In this document: in pieces, positions 1 through 8,563 of the stretch
Layout of the letters: each line of letters starts with the position of its first letter
Numbering within the stretch: the stretch's first letter is position 1
Assembly (NCBI RefSeq): GCF_015326965.1
Contig: NZ_CP017659.1
Span: 4,220,501 to 4,284,500 of the forward strand
Direction: 5' to 3'
Source: Paenibacillus sp. JZ16
GTDB lineage: Bacteria; Bacillota; Bacilli; Paenibacillales; Paenibacillaceae
Length of the DNA: 64,000 nt
The notes under the pieces: model-generated
Databases searched by the model: none
What the model was told of the DNA's origin: nothing
Seen by the model: only the letters and a program-made list of their open reading frames with translations
Translations under genes and position numbers: made by a program

Positions 1-1
1 C

Positions 2-1573
2 GACCATATCTATGGCCTATGGTTCCAGCCGATCCAGGAGGATATGCAGATCCGTATCGGCTATCCGCTAAATGGGCAGGCAGGTGGAAGTGTGGGCAGC
101 AATTTTGTCAACTATACCTTGATTGGCAACCCGGATGCTCCGCGCCCGGATGTAACCGACCAGGAGGATATTCCGATCGGAACGCCAAGCGACTCTGCCA
201 TCGAGGGCATGAATCTCATCTGGCAGGATGAGTTTAACGAAACGACGCTCGATAACAGCAAATGGAATTATGAAACAGGGTATTATCTCAATGATGATCC
301 GAATACCTGGGGTTGGGGCAACTCGGAGCTGCAGCACTATACCAATAGTGCGCAAAATGTTTTTGTACAGGACGGAAAGCTTAATATCAAGGCCTTGAAC
401 GAGCCAAAATCCTTCCCGCAGGATCCTAGTCGGTATGCACAATACTCCTCTGGCAAAATTAACACCAAAGATCATTTCTCCCTCACATACGGCCGAGTGG
501 ATTTCCGTGCCAAGCTGCCTACCGGTAACGGCATCTGGCCTGCGCTCTGGATGCTTCCGCAGGATCATGTGTACGGAACATGGGCAGCCTCCGGCGAAAT
601 CGATGTGATGGAAGCAAGAGGACGCTTGCCAGGTGCGACGAGCGGCGCCGTACACTTTGGGGGCCAATGGCCGACGAACCGGCATCTTTCCGGTGAGTAT
701 CACTTCCCTGAAGGCCAAACCTTTGCCAATGACTATCATGTCTATTCGGTCGTCTGGGAAGAGGACAATATTAAATGGTACGTGGATGGCAAGTTCTTCT
801 TTAAGGTAACCCGCGATCAATGGTATTCCGCAGCCGCGCCGAACAATCCGAACGCCCCATTCGATCAGCCGTTCTACCTCATTATGAACCTGGCGATCGG
901 CGGCACCTTTGACGGCGGCCGGACCCCGGATCCGTCCGATATCCCTGCAACGATGCAGGTGGACTATGTCCGTGTTTATAAAGAAGGGCAAGGCGGTGGC
1001 CAGAATCCAGGAAACGTGTCCGTTACCGGCGTAACGGTGAATCCGACCACGGCACAGGTGGAAGTCGGGCAAAGTGTTCAACTAAACGCCAGCGTGGCGC
1101 CGTCCAATGCAACGAATAAGCAGGTCACGTGGTCGGTTGCGAGCAGCGGCATCGCATCCGCATCCGTGAGTGCAAGCGGTCTCGTGACCGGGCTCGCTCC
1201 GGGCACGACAACCGTCACGGCGACAACCGCTGACGGCAATAAAACAGCCAGCGCCTCGATTATCGTTGTACCGGCACCGTCCACCGTGATCGTCATCGGT
1301 GATGAGGCGAAGGGCCTGAAGAAGATCGGCGATGACCTGCTGTTCTATGTCAATGGCGCGACCTTTGCCGATTTACATTATAAGATCAATAATGGCGGGC
1401 AATTAAACGTAGCCATGGCCCCAAAGGGGAACGGCAACTATACCTACCCTGTCAACAACCTGAAGCATGGTGATACCGTCGAATACTTCTTTACCTATAA
1501 CCCGGGGCAAGGAGCACTGGACACCCCTTGGCTGACGTATGTTCATGGGGTAACGCAAGGAACACCGGAGTAA
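2..1573 (+). CDS. Secreted GH16 endo-beta-1,3-glucanase with Big_2 and CBM56 modules (5' end outside window)
   Basis: The reading frame is open to the window edge, so the N-terminus is missing. Visible modules in order are the tail of an upstream beta-sandwich (to about base 200), a GH16 catalytic domain (about 215-1000) with the signature GEIDVMEARG, a bacterial Ig-like Big_2 domain (about 1015-1275) and a C-terminal CBM56-like beta-1,3-glucan-binding domain (about 1285-1560). In the GH16 signature the nucleophile Glu is at 596-598, the helper Asp at 602-604 and the acid/base Glu at 611-613. The family cleaves laminarin, curdlan and fungal cell-wall beta-1,3-glucans outside the cell. All catalytic residues are intact. 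A strong terminator follows. An exact substrate (laminarin, lichenan or mixed-linkage glucan) cannot be fixed from sequence; CBM56 favours beta-1,3-glucan. Confidence 0.93.
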   Translation, partial: DHIYGLWFQPIQEDMQIRIGYPLNGQAGGSVGSNFVNYTLIGNPDAPRPDVTDQEDIPIGTPSDSAIEGMNLIWQDEFNETTLDNSKWNYETGYYLNDDPNTWGWGNSELQHYTNSAQNVFVQDGKLNIKALNEPKSFPQDPSRYAQYSSGKINTKDHFSLTYGRVDFRAKLPTGNGIWPALWMLPQDHVYGTWAASGEIDVMEARGRLPGATSGAVHFGGQWPTNRHLSGEYHFPEGQTFANDYHVYSVVWEEDNIKWYVDGKFFFKVTRDQWYSAAAPNNPNAPFDQPFYLIMNLAIGGTFDGGRTPDPSDIPATMQVDYVRVYKEGQGGGQNPGNVSVTGVTVNPTTAQVEVGQSVQLNASVAPSNATNKQVTWSVASSGIASASVSASGLVTGLAPGTTTVTATTADGNKTASASIIVVPAPSTVIVIGDEAKGLKKIGDDLLFYVNGATFADLHYKINNGGQLNVAMAPKGNGNYTYPVNNLKHGDTVEYFFTYNPGQGALDTPWLTYVHGVTQGTPE

Positions 1574-1667
1574 ACCGGGTAAGTCTTGACAGACATGTCG
1601 CTGCAGGTAAACAAGGTGCCTGCTCCGGGTTGCAATCGCGCAATGTCAAATTAATCTGGGCAAACAG

Positions 1668-1698
1668 AAGGCCGTCGACATCATCGACGGCCTTTCTT
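1668..1698 (+). terminator. Rho-independent terminator of the glucanase gene
   Basis: Perfect 11-bp inverted repeat (1668-1678 with 1684-1694), 5-nt loop, followed by a short T-rich tract. Confidence 0.85.
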
Positions 1699-2143
1699 CA
1701 GTTGATCAGCTATGGTTGGTTAGCTGATTCACTTGTCTTCATATTTTTTGCATATAGCTCAATATTACGAATGTACACTCTCTTTACTCACCTGTCTGGA
1801 ATGCAAGACTTTCATGGCGTATCTTGCTATAGGCTGTGCGACCAACATTTCGCTGATCATTAGGTCATCAAGCGTTTTACACCCACATGCGTTAAGTTTT
1901 TGATATACCGATTGATTAAAACCCCAAAGCCTATTACGATTACTTATAAGGATACTTGTCCCGAGGCATAGCTATCCTCCAAATAGAAAAAGCACATGGA
2001 CTGTAAGCCGCGTGAAACGGGATGCCTTCTGAACGTTTTGCACGGCTGTTTATAAATCCGTACATTACGTCCCATACTTAGGTCTATCAACAGGTAAGAC
2101 GAATGTCTCTAACCGACTCGTTAGTAAGGGGGAACGCAGACAC
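1699..2143. other. Intergenic region upstream of the Mga-like regulator
   Basis: About 445 bp with no convincing gene. Frames here are short, lack ribosome-binding sites and overlap the terminator. The regulator promoter should lie here, but no well-spaced -35/-10 pair stands out. Confidence 0.4.
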
Positions 2144-3595
2144 ATGGAAAAGGAATTCATACTGACACACAAGCTGTTGACCCTGCTCGATTCCGAATAT
2201 CGCTGGTTCACCCTTGCCGAGATTGAAGAGCAGATTGGCGTATCGGACAAAACCATCCGTAAAATTATCGATGAAGCCAAGCAGGAGCTTCCTCCTTCCA
2301 TACATTTCGAGATTTCGCGGGGAAAAGGCGTCATTCTCCATTATGATAAACGAAATGTCGCGATTGGCGAAGTCATCTCTTCCATGTACAGACAGAGAAC
2401 CTTCTACCAACTGCTCGCTGTGCTTTTTGCCGAGGGAGGGCGTTACTCGCTGGAAGAGCTGGCAGACAAGCTGTATATGAGCTCTTCTTCGCTGAAAAAG
2501 CTGATCATCCGGCTGAACAACCATGAATTGAAGCCATACCATTTGCGCATTGCGTATTCCATGCCAGAGGTCAAAGGCAGTGAAATCAGTATTCGTTATT
2601 TTTACTGGAAAATGTTTTACGATGCCTATGAATTTTCCGGCTGGCCATTTACCGACATCGACCAAGCCCAGATCCATGAGTACATTACGGCGATCGAGTC
2701 GGAGAATGACATCGTGTATTTCCTTAACGCTAAGCGCAGCTTGTCGTTTCTGGCGGCAATCATGATTACCCGAGTGCTGCAGGGCAAATACGCGGATGTT
2801 CAGAGCGGGTCATATGACTGGGAGAATCGCATGCTTCACGCCTCTGTTGCCACACTGGCCAGAGCGCTGGAGCAGCGGTACGCCATTCATTTGCCGCTGG
2901 ACGAAATCCGGTTTCTGCAGGCCATGTTCAGCTTGGGCCAATACAATTATTATGATGAAGCGAAAGTCAGCGCGATGTTATCGAGGGAGAAAGCGAATCT
3001 GATGCAAATCGAGGAGGAAAAATATCAAATCATCAATCATTTCCTCATGCTGGCGCTTGCCGCGTTCCCTGCGATCGATATGAACGACCGGTTCATCTGG
3101 GAAATCGGGGATTTCTTCGAGAAGCTCCGGCTGGAAAATGCGCTTCCCGATCTAATCGCCATCTCGGCAAGCAGCCTGACGGAATATGTCCAAAGGGATT
3201 GCCGCCCCATGTATCAAAGCGTAAAGAGCTGCATGCAGGAATGGAGCCAGCGTTACCCCGGCATGCGGTATAACGACTATCATCTGACGAAGCTGACGCT
3301 GTTGATCAGCTCCAGCCTGCGCTATAACAGCAAAAAAGCTTTCCTGCTGATCGGCGAGGAATTCTCCATCCGCCATTACGTCGCCAAGCTCATCAAGAAT
3401 GAAATCGGCGACGAGCTGATCATCAACACCTCCATTATGGAGGGGCTTACCGATGAAATGATTCAGAAGCACGGCATCGATTTCGTGATCAGCACGTTTC
3501 CAGTTAAGCTGAATACAGTACCCGTGGTCATTATTTCAACGATACCGACCAAACGGGATTTGGAAAATATCCGCAAGGAATTAATGCAACCATGA
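2144..3595 (+). CDS. Mga/BglG-like PRD-type transcriptional regulator
   Basis: A 483-aa regulator with two N-terminal helix-turn-helix segments (about residues 20-50 and 95-130), a central all-helical region resembling the PRD/Mga domain, and a C-terminal alpha/beta segment (about 400-483) resembling a PTS EIIB fold, as in Mga/AtxA-type regulators. In this family phosphorylation of PRD histidines by the PTS or ligand state controls activity; I cannot assign which histidines are used. The start is supported by a purine-rich GGGGG Shine-Dalgarno about 10 nt upstream. It lies directly upstream of, and in the same direction as, the nucleoside uptake operon, so it is the obvious candidate regulator of that operon (inference). 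A terminator overlaps its own stop codon, so it is transcribed separately. Confidence 0.82.
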   Translation: MEKEFILTHKLLTLLDSEYRWFTLAEIEEQIGVSDKTIRKIIDEAKQELPPSIHFEISRGKGVILHYDKRNVAIGEVISSMYRQRTFYQLLAVLFAEGGRYSLEELADKLYMSSSSLKKLIIRLNNHELKPYHLRIAYSMPEVKGSEISIRYFYWKMFYDAYEFSGWPFTDIDQAQIHEYITAIESENDIVYFLNAKRSLSFLAAIMITRVLQGKYADVQSGSYDWENRMLHASVATLARALEQRYAIHLPLDEIRFLQAMFSLGQYNYYDEAKVSAMLSREKANLMQIEEEKYQIINHFLMLALAAFPAIDMNDRFIWEIGDFFEKLRLENALPDLIAISASSLTEYVQRDCRPMYQSVKSCMQEWSQRYPGMRYNDYHLTKLTLLISSSLRYNSKKAFLLIGEEFSIRHYVAKLIKNEIGDELIINTSIMEGLTDEMIQKHGIDFVISTFPVKLNTVPVVIISTIPTKRDLENIRKELMQP

Positions 3596-3615
3596 GACCT
3601 CATGGTTGCATTTTT
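3584..3615 (+). terminator. Terminator overlapping the Mga-like stop codon
   Basis: Perfect 12-bp stem (3584-3595 with 3600-3611), GACC loop and five T residues. The TGA stop of the regulator is inside the left arm. Confidence 0.9.
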
Positions 3616-3641
3616 CCGTTAAGCTCCGTAACTTTCTGGTC

Positions 3642-3670
3642 TTGGTTATCCCTCCGATTCTGACTATGAT
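3642..3670 (+). promoter_or_regulatory. Candidate sigma-A promoter of the nucleoside operon
   Basis: TTGGTT (3642-3647) and TATGAT (3665-3670) are separated by exactly 17 bp, between the regulator's terminator and deoD. The -10 matches consensus at five of six positions, the -35 only moderately. Confidence 0.5.
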
Positions 3671-3686
3671 GAAGGCAGATCAAAGA

Positions 3687-3700
3687 ATAAAGCGCTTTCT
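3687..3700 (+). promoter_or_regulatory. Candidate cre (CcpA) site
   Basis: ATAAAGCGCTTTCT matches the cre consensus TGWAARCGYTWWCW at 12 of 14 positions. It would lie about +10 to +23 relative to the candidate start site, where CcpA binding normally represses. Inference only. Confidence 0.4.
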
Positions 3701-3732
3701 TAAAAGGGAGGCCAGTAAGCAGGAGGAGCAAG

Positions 3733-4443
3733 ATGAGCATACATTTGGGAGCACAACAGGGAGATATCGCAGAACGCGTGCTGCTGCCCGGCGATCCGCT
3801 GCGGGCGAAGTTTGTGGCTGAGCACTTTTTGGAGGAGGTATATTGTTACAACGAAGTGAGAGGCATGTACGGGTACACCGGCCTTTATAAAGGCGTTCCC
3901 GTTTCTGTCCAAGGTACGGGAATGGGCAACCCGACCATGAGCATATATGCGACGGAGCTGATTCAGGATTACGGGGTCAAAAAGCTGATCCGCATCGGTA
4001 CTTGCGGCGCCATGCAAAAAGAACTTCAGGTCCGCGACATCGTACTGGCCCAAGCCGTATCCTCGGACAGCAATCTGATGGAAAAAATATTTCATGGCTG
4101 CAATTACGCGCCAACCGCTGATTACCCCATGCTAAGCAAAGCGCATCAGCTGGCTCAGGAGAAGCAGGTGAATGTCTTTGTCGGCAACATCTATAATTCC
4201 GATGAATTCTATAGGGAAACATTGGACCGTCTTCATAAATTCATGGAGTTCGGCGTGCTCGCGGTCGAGATGGAAAGCGCCGCCCTGTACACGCTGGCTG
4301 CTAAGTACGGCGTCAGGGCCCTGTCCATATTGACGGTAGGCAGTCATCTGCTGACCAATGAGCGCTCGTCCCATCAAGACAGCGAGAAGTCCTTCCACGA
4401 CATGGTCGAGGTCGCGCTCCATACCATTTTAGCGGACGAATAG
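3733..4443 (+). CDS. deoD: DeoD-family purine nucleoside phosphorylase with altered base-site residues
   Basis: 236 aa, the normal length of the hexameric PNP family, with GGAGGAGC upstream of the ATG. DeoD enzymes phosphorolyse purine (deoxy)nucleosides to base and (deoxy)ribose-1-phosphate in the cytoplasm. Conserved phosphate and ribose residues are visible: His4, the GDP loop near residue 20 with Arg24, Arg43, Arg87 and the VEMES ribose motif. However, the base-protonating Asp204 and Arg217 of the E. coli enzyme align, without gaps in this segment, to Ser204 and Ser217 (segment VGSHLLTNE instead of the VSDH-type motif). The substrate is therefore probably not the usual 6-aminopurine nucleosides, or activity is changed. 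First gene of an operon with an ECF transporter and two nucleoside hydrolases, which supports a nucleoside role. Confidence 0.88.
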   Translation: MSIHLGAQQGDIAERVLLPGDPLRAKFVAEHFLEEVYCYNEVRGMYGYTGLYKGVPVSVQGTGMGNPTMSIYATELIQDYGVKKLIRIGTCGAMQKELQVRDIVLAQAVSSDSNLMEKIFHGCNYAPTADYPMLSKAHQLAQEKQVNVFVGNIYNSDEFYRETLDRLHKFMEFGVLAVEMESAALYTLAAKYGVRALSILTVGSHLLTNERSSHQDSEKSFHDMVEVALHTILADE

Positions 4444-4516
4444 TCTGCCGCAGGATTGCTTGCATAACAAAAACGTTCGGATATCTTAACAAACTTTGCT
4501 CTAGGGGGAAAAATCA

Positions 4517-5116
4517 ATGGGAATCAAACGCGGATTTAAATATGATTTTTCGTTGTTGGCCATTTTGTTGATCCCGATCGGGATCGCCATCAACTTTGTC
4601 GGGGCGCAAATCATTCTGCTGCTCAAGCTGCCGATATACCTGAACACCATCGGGACGATTCTGACGGCCATGATCGCCGGTCCTTGGGTCGGTATGATTA
4701 CGGGGGCCAGCACCAATCTTGTTGTCGGCATAACGAACCCGGTCTCGTTCGCATTTACGCCTGTACAAATGGCCGTCGGTCTGGTGGTCGGCCTGCTCTC
4801 GATGAGAGGCATGTATACGAAGCTGTGGAAAGTGATCTTGTCTTCATTCGCAGTCGTACTGACCGTTCTGATCGTGGCTTCTCCGATCCAGGTGCTGATG
4901 TTCGGCGGAGCGACCGGCAACTCTTCGGATGCCGTGGTTGCTACATTCCTGGCCTCCGGTCAACAGATTTGGACAGCGGTATTCTCAACCAAAATCCTGG
5001 TGGAAAGCGTCGACAAAATCATCAGCAACGTCATTGCCTTTGTCATCGTGATGAAGATGTCCCCAAGATACTTGTCCAAGCTCAATTACGGTGCAGCTTT
5101 TATCAAAAAGAAATGA
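4517..5116 (+). CDS. ECF transporter substrate-binding (S) component, likely nucleoside-specific
   Basis: A 199-aa, very hydrophobic protein with about six membrane segments and the Gly/Pro-rich GPW-x-G pattern typical of ECF S components. Preceded by AGGGGG 8-9 nt before ATG. S components bind a vitamin or nucleobase-type ligand at the membrane and dock on the EcfT-EcfA-EcfA' module. Immediate linkage to EcfT, two EcfA ATPases, a nucleoside phosphorylase and two nucleoside hydrolases makes a nucleoside or nucleobase the likely ligand (inference from context, not from a binding motif). No purine or thiamine riboswitch is seen upstream. Confidence 0.82.
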   Translation: MGIKRGFKYDFSLLAILLIPIGIAINFVGAQIILLLKLPIYLNTIGTILTAMIAGPWVGMITGASTNLVVGITNPVSFAFTPVQMAVGLVVGLLSMRGMYTKLWKVILSSFAVVLTVLIVASPIQVLMFGGATGNSSDAVVATFLASGQQIWTAVFSTKILVESVDKIISNVIAFVIVMKMSPRYLSKLNYGAAFIKKK

Positions 5117-5160
5117 CGTATAGTCCGTAATGGATACGCTTTCATAAGGGAGGGGTTTTT

Positions 5161-5910
5161 GTGCATAACGAACGGTCCCTGTTAAGCCGTCTTTATCCAA
5201 CAACCAAGTTTATGATTACCATCGCTTTATGTATGGCCGCATTTATCGTGCCCGGCTACGGGTTCAGCTACGCGATTCTGCCGATTTGTATGGTCCTCGC
5301 CTACTTTGCCGGCAGCTTTAAGGAGTTTTCCAATCTGGCGATCAAGGCACTGCTGATGATTGTTGTGTTCATCTTTATCCTGCAGAGCTTCTTCTACCCT
5401 GGCAACGACATTCTGTGGAGCTGGAGCATCTTCTCCATCAAGCGGGAGGGACTGGAGTTCGCCCTGTTCCTGACATCCAAAATCGTGGCGGTGGCCTCGG
5501 CCTTCATTCTGTTCTTCCGCATCACCAAGGTCAAGGATTTAGTCCATTCCCTGGAACAGATCGGCCTGCCGTCCAAAGTAACCTATGTCATCTTGTCCAC
5601 CTTGCAGCTCATTCCGGAGATGAAAAAGCTGACCCACGTCATTATGGATGCCCAAAAAACACGAGGCGTTGAAACCGAAGGCAAGCTGCTTGTCCGCATG
5701 AAGGCCTTCCTGCCCACCCTTAGTCCACTCATCCTCGGATCCGTGGCCAGCACGGAGGAACGGGTACTGACGCTGGAGTCGAGAGCCTTCTCGGCCAATG
5801 TCAAAAAGAGCAGCATCTACAAACTGGAGAAAACAAAGCATGACCGGCTGGTTCGAATGCTGCTGGTCGTACTGCTTGCTATCTTAATCGTCTGGAGAGT
5901 TGCGCTATGA
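5161..5910 (+). CDS. ecfT: ECF transporter transmembrane component EcfT
   Basis: 249 aa, GTG start 5 nt after AAGGGAGGGG. N-terminal membrane helices are followed by a cytoplasmic coupling region; the conserved short motifs that bind the ATPases appear as MDAQKTRGVE and the TLESRAF segment (ESRAF-type Arg-rich coupling helices). EcfT couples the S component to the ATPase dimer. Its stop overlaps the next start by 4 bp (ATGA), so it is translationally coupled to the first ATPase. Confidence 0.9.
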   Translation: MHNERSLLSRLYPTTKFMITIALCMAAFIVPGYGFSYAILPICMVLAYFAGSFKEFSNLAIKALLMIVVFIFILQSFFYPGNDILWSWSIFSIKREGLEFALFLTSKIVAVASAFILFFRITKVKDLVHSLEQIGLPSKVTYVILSTLQLIPEMKKLTHVIMDAQKTRGVETEGKLLVRMKAFLPTLSPLILGSVASTEERVLTLESRAFSANVKKSSIYKLEKTKHDRLVRMLLVVLLAILIVWRVAL

Positions 5911-6767
5911 GTATCATTACGATCAAGAATCTATCCTACCAATATCCGATCAGCGAGTCCGATGCGCTCAAGAACGTGAATGTAACGATCGAAAGAGGCA
6001 AGCTGTATGCGCTGATCGGGGCCAACGGAGGCGGAAAAACGACCCTGTGCAACGTCATCCGCGGGTTTATCCCCCACTTCTATAAGGGAGATCTGCGCGG
6101 CGAGGTGCTGATCGAAGGCAAGGATATCCGCGAATGGGAAATGGGCGAGCTCTCCCAAAAAATCGGCTATGTGTTCCAGAATCCTTTTACACAGATCAGC
6201 GGCGTGAAGGATAACGTCTTTGAAGAGATTGCCTTCGGCTTGGAAAATCTAGGCATGGAGCCCGCACTGATCCGGGAGAAGGTGGATCAGGTCATCAAGA
6301 TGCTGGAGATCGATTATTTGCGGGAGAAAAACCCGTTCGAGCTCTCCGGCGGCCAGAAGCAGCGGGTTGCGCTCGCTTCCATCATCGTCATGGAGCCAGA
6401 TGTGCTCGTGATTGACGAGCCGACCTCGCAGCTTGATCCGAAGGGAACGGAAGAAGTGTTCAAGATTATCGAGCTGATGAAGAAGAAGGGGAAAACCATT
6501 ATTCTCGTCGAGCACAAAATCGAGCTGATTGCCGAATATGCCGACGATGTCATCCTGCTGAATGGGGGTGAAGTGGCCATGCAAGGCAGCTCGCAGGAGA
6601 TTCTCACCGATGAGCGCGCACTAGCATTCGGAGCTGCACTTCCCCAATATTCGCTGTTCGGCCTGGACATGCGCCAACGGGGAATGGATCTTGGCAGCAT
6701 CCCGTTAACTGAAAAAGAAGCCATGGATGCCGTCAAGACATGGATGAAGAAGGGGGTTAACGCATGA
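5907..6767 (+). CDS. ecfA1: ECF transporter ATPase EcfA1
   Basis: 286-aa ABC ATPase. Walker A reads GANGGGKTT, Q-loop QNPF, intact signature LSGGQKQR around residue 146, Walker B VLVIDEPTS and the switch His in VEHK. It energises nucleoside uptake with the second ATPase as a heterodimer. It starts inside the ecfT stop (ATGA) and its own stop overlaps the next ATG by 4 bp, so the three genes are translated as a block. Confidence 0.92.
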   Translation: MSIITIKNLSYQYPISESDALKNVNVTIERGKLYALIGANGGGKTTLCNVIRGFIPHFYKGDLRGEVLIEGKDIREWEMGELSQKIGYVFQNPFTQISGVKDNVFEEIAFGLENLGMEPALIREKVDQVIKMLEIDYLREKNPFELSGGQKQRVALASIIVMEPDVLVIDEPTSQLDPKGTEEVFKIIELMKKKGKTIILVEHKIELIAEYADDVILLNGGEVAMQGSSQEILTDERALAFGAALPQYSLFGLDMRQRGMDLGSIPLTEKEAMDAVKTWMKKGVNA

Positions 6768-7570
6768 GCTTTCTGACTTTGACGAATGTTTCCTTTGCCT
6801 ACCCAAACGGCTACAAAGCGGTGGACGGCGTCAATATGTCCTTCCGAAAGGGCGAATCCGTTGCCATCGTCGGCCAGAACGGGGCGGGTAAAACGACCAC
6901 CGTCAAGATGATGAACGGGCTGCTCAAGCCCTCCGAGGGGGATGTCGTCATCGACGGCTGGAATACACGGGATTATACCACCGCCCAAATATCAAGAAAG
7001 GTCGGCTATGTGTTCCAGAACCCGGACGACCAAATTTTTCATAACGACGTGTACAGCGAGATTGAATTCGGTCCCCGCAAGCTGGGCCTATCGGAAGAAC
7101 AGGTCAAAGCAAACGTCATGAAAGCGGCGGAGCTGGCAGGCGTCGTCCCGTTTCTTAAGGACAATCCGTACAACCTGCCCTACTCCATGCGTAAATTCGT
7201 AACGATTGCCTCCGTCATAGCGATGGATTCCAGCGTCATCATTCTGGATGAGCCGACGGCAGGCCAGGATCTTCCGGCTATGGCGCGTCTCGCCCATCTG
7301 ATCGAGGCTTTAAACCAGGAAGGAAAAACCATCATCACCATCACACATGATATGGAATTTGTCGTGAACAACTTCCAGCGGGTCATCGTCATGGCGAACC
7401 GTCAGGTCATTGCGGATGACGACAAGCGGGCCATCTTCTGGAATCTGGATGTGCTGGAGCAGGCGATGCTGAAGCAGCCGCATATCAGCAGGCTCAGCCA
7501 CTCCCTGGATATCGGCCATAACATCCTGGCAATACCAGAGCTTGCGGACGAGCTTGCCAAGCATAAGTGA
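6764..7570 (+). CDS. ecfA2: ECF transporter ATPase EcfA2 with degenerate ABC signature
   Basis: 268-aa ABC ATPase with a normal Walker A (GQNGAGKTT), QNPDD Q-loop, Walker B VIILDEPTAGQD and switch His in ITHDM. The signature, expected as LSGGQ, reads LPYSMRK (about residues 136-143). In a heterodimer this signature completes the ATP site whose Walker A is on EcfA1, so that site is predicted to be weak or non-hydrolytic while the site formed by the EcfA1 signature stays canonical. Asymmetric ATPase pairs of this kind are known in ABC transporters; this is predicted here, not shown. Confidence 0.9.
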   Translation: MSFLTLTNVSFAYPNGYKAVDGVNMSFRKGESVAIVGQNGAGKTTTVKMMNGLLKPSEGDVVIDGWNTRDYTTAQISRKVGYVFQNPDDQIFHNDVYSEIEFGPRKLGLSEEQVKANVMKAAELAGVVPFLKDNPYNLPYSMRKFVTIASVIAMDSSVIILDEPTAGQDLPAMARLAHLIEALNQEGKTIITITHDMEFVVNNFQRVIVMANRQVIADDDKRAIFWNLDVLEQAMLKQPHISRLSHSLDIGHNILAIPELADELAKHK

Positions 7571-7591
7571 GGGAATAGGGGAGTGACAACG

Positions 7592-8539
7592 ATGGAGCAG
7601 GTTAAACACATCCTCTTGGATGTGGATACCGGCGTGGATGATGCCCTGGCGCTTATCTTTGCCGTCAAGTCCAATAAGCTGCATATAGAAGGCATTACAA
7701 CGGTATTCGGCAACGTAGATGTGAAGCAGGCGACGGAGAATACGCTCCGAGTGCTGCAATTGGCGCAGCCCGGCTACGAAATTCCCGTTGCCATGGGAGC
7801 GGATGCCCCTTTATTTCGCCCTCGCCGGGAGAACGTCACCGCCATCCATGGAGCCAACGGCCTGGCCGGATATGTACTGCCAAAGGCACGCCAATCGCCG
7901 GTGAACGAGAGGGCATCCGATTTCATCGTGCGGAAGGTGCGGGAACAGGCGCATGACATTACGCTTGTCTTCACCGGCAGGTTAACCAATTTAGCGGTGG
8001 CGCTCGCCAAGGACCCGTCGATCGCTCAGAAAGCCAAGCTGGTGCTGATGGGAGGCGCCATCAAGATGCCGGGCAATATAACACCCGTGTCCGAGGCCAA
8101 CATCCACGGCGACCCCGAAGCGGCGCATCGGGTGTTCGAGTCCGGAATTCCGATTACGATGGTAGGCCTGGACGTGACCGGAAAGGCGAAGTTCGGCGAG
8201 GCTCATTATCAACAACTCATGAGCGGCTTCACGGAGGAACAGGCGGAGTTAAAAGCTTTCATGCATCACATCTTCACCTTCAGCTTTGAGGCAAGCGACC
8301 GCTTGAACGAAGGCAGATACCGGCTGATGCATGATCCGCTGGCGCTGGCTGTCGTTGAGGATGCCTCCCTCGTGGAGACGGAGGATTATTACGTCTATAT
8401 CGAGACAAAAGGACAGATTTCCTCCGGTGCGACGCTGGTAGACTTCAGACGTCCGCAGTCACGGACCAATGCCTCTGTCTGCATGCAGGTTCGTGAAGAA
8501 GCATTCATGCAGCATTATATTCGAACGGTGCTGTCATAA
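7592..8539 (+). CDS. Inosine-uridine-preferring nucleoside hydrolase (first copy)
   Basis: IU-nucleoside hydrolase fold, about 315 aa. The N-terminal calcium-binding Asp cluster is DVDTGVDDA (family DxDxGxDDA) and the C-terminal catalytic His lies in MHDPLALAV. The family hydrolyses the N-glycosidic bond of ribonucleosides to base and ribose. I prefer the ATG at 7592, with AGGGGAG 8 nt upstream, over the in-frame GTG at 7583. It follows ecfA2 by about 20 bp and is probably the intracellular step after uptake. About 50% similar by eye to the next gene, so the pair are diverged duplicates. Confidence 0.9.
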   Translation: MEQVKHILLDVDTGVDDALALIFAVKSNKLHIEGITTVFGNVDVKQATENTLRVLQLAQPGYEIPVAMGADAPLFRPRRENVTAIHGANGLAGYVLPKARQSPVNERASDFIVRKVREQAHDITLVFTGRLTNLAVALAKDPSIAQKAKLVLMGGAIKMPGNITPVSEANIHGDPEAAHRVFESGIPITMVGLDVTGKAKFGEAHYQQLMSGFTEEQAELKAFMHHIFTFSFEASDRLNEGRYRLMHDPLALAVVEDASLVETEDYYVYIETKGQISSGATLVDFRRPQSRTNASVCMQVREEAFMQHYIRTVLS

Positions 8540-8563
8540 CCGTCAGAGGAAGGAGCATGATTG

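Noticed and set aside
68..1081. 337-codon open frame antisense to the GH16 gene
   Set aside because: It lies fully opposite a gene with intact catalytic motifs, and its translation has no family features; it is a mirror effect of codon bias.
1528..1863. 111-codon frame after the glucanase
   Set aside because: It overlaps the glucanase end and its terminator and has no ribosome-binding site.
3596..4516. Purine or thiamine riboswitch before the nucleoside transporter
   Set aside because: I looked in the gaps before deoD and the S component and found no aptamer core; only a promoter and a cre-like site are supportable.
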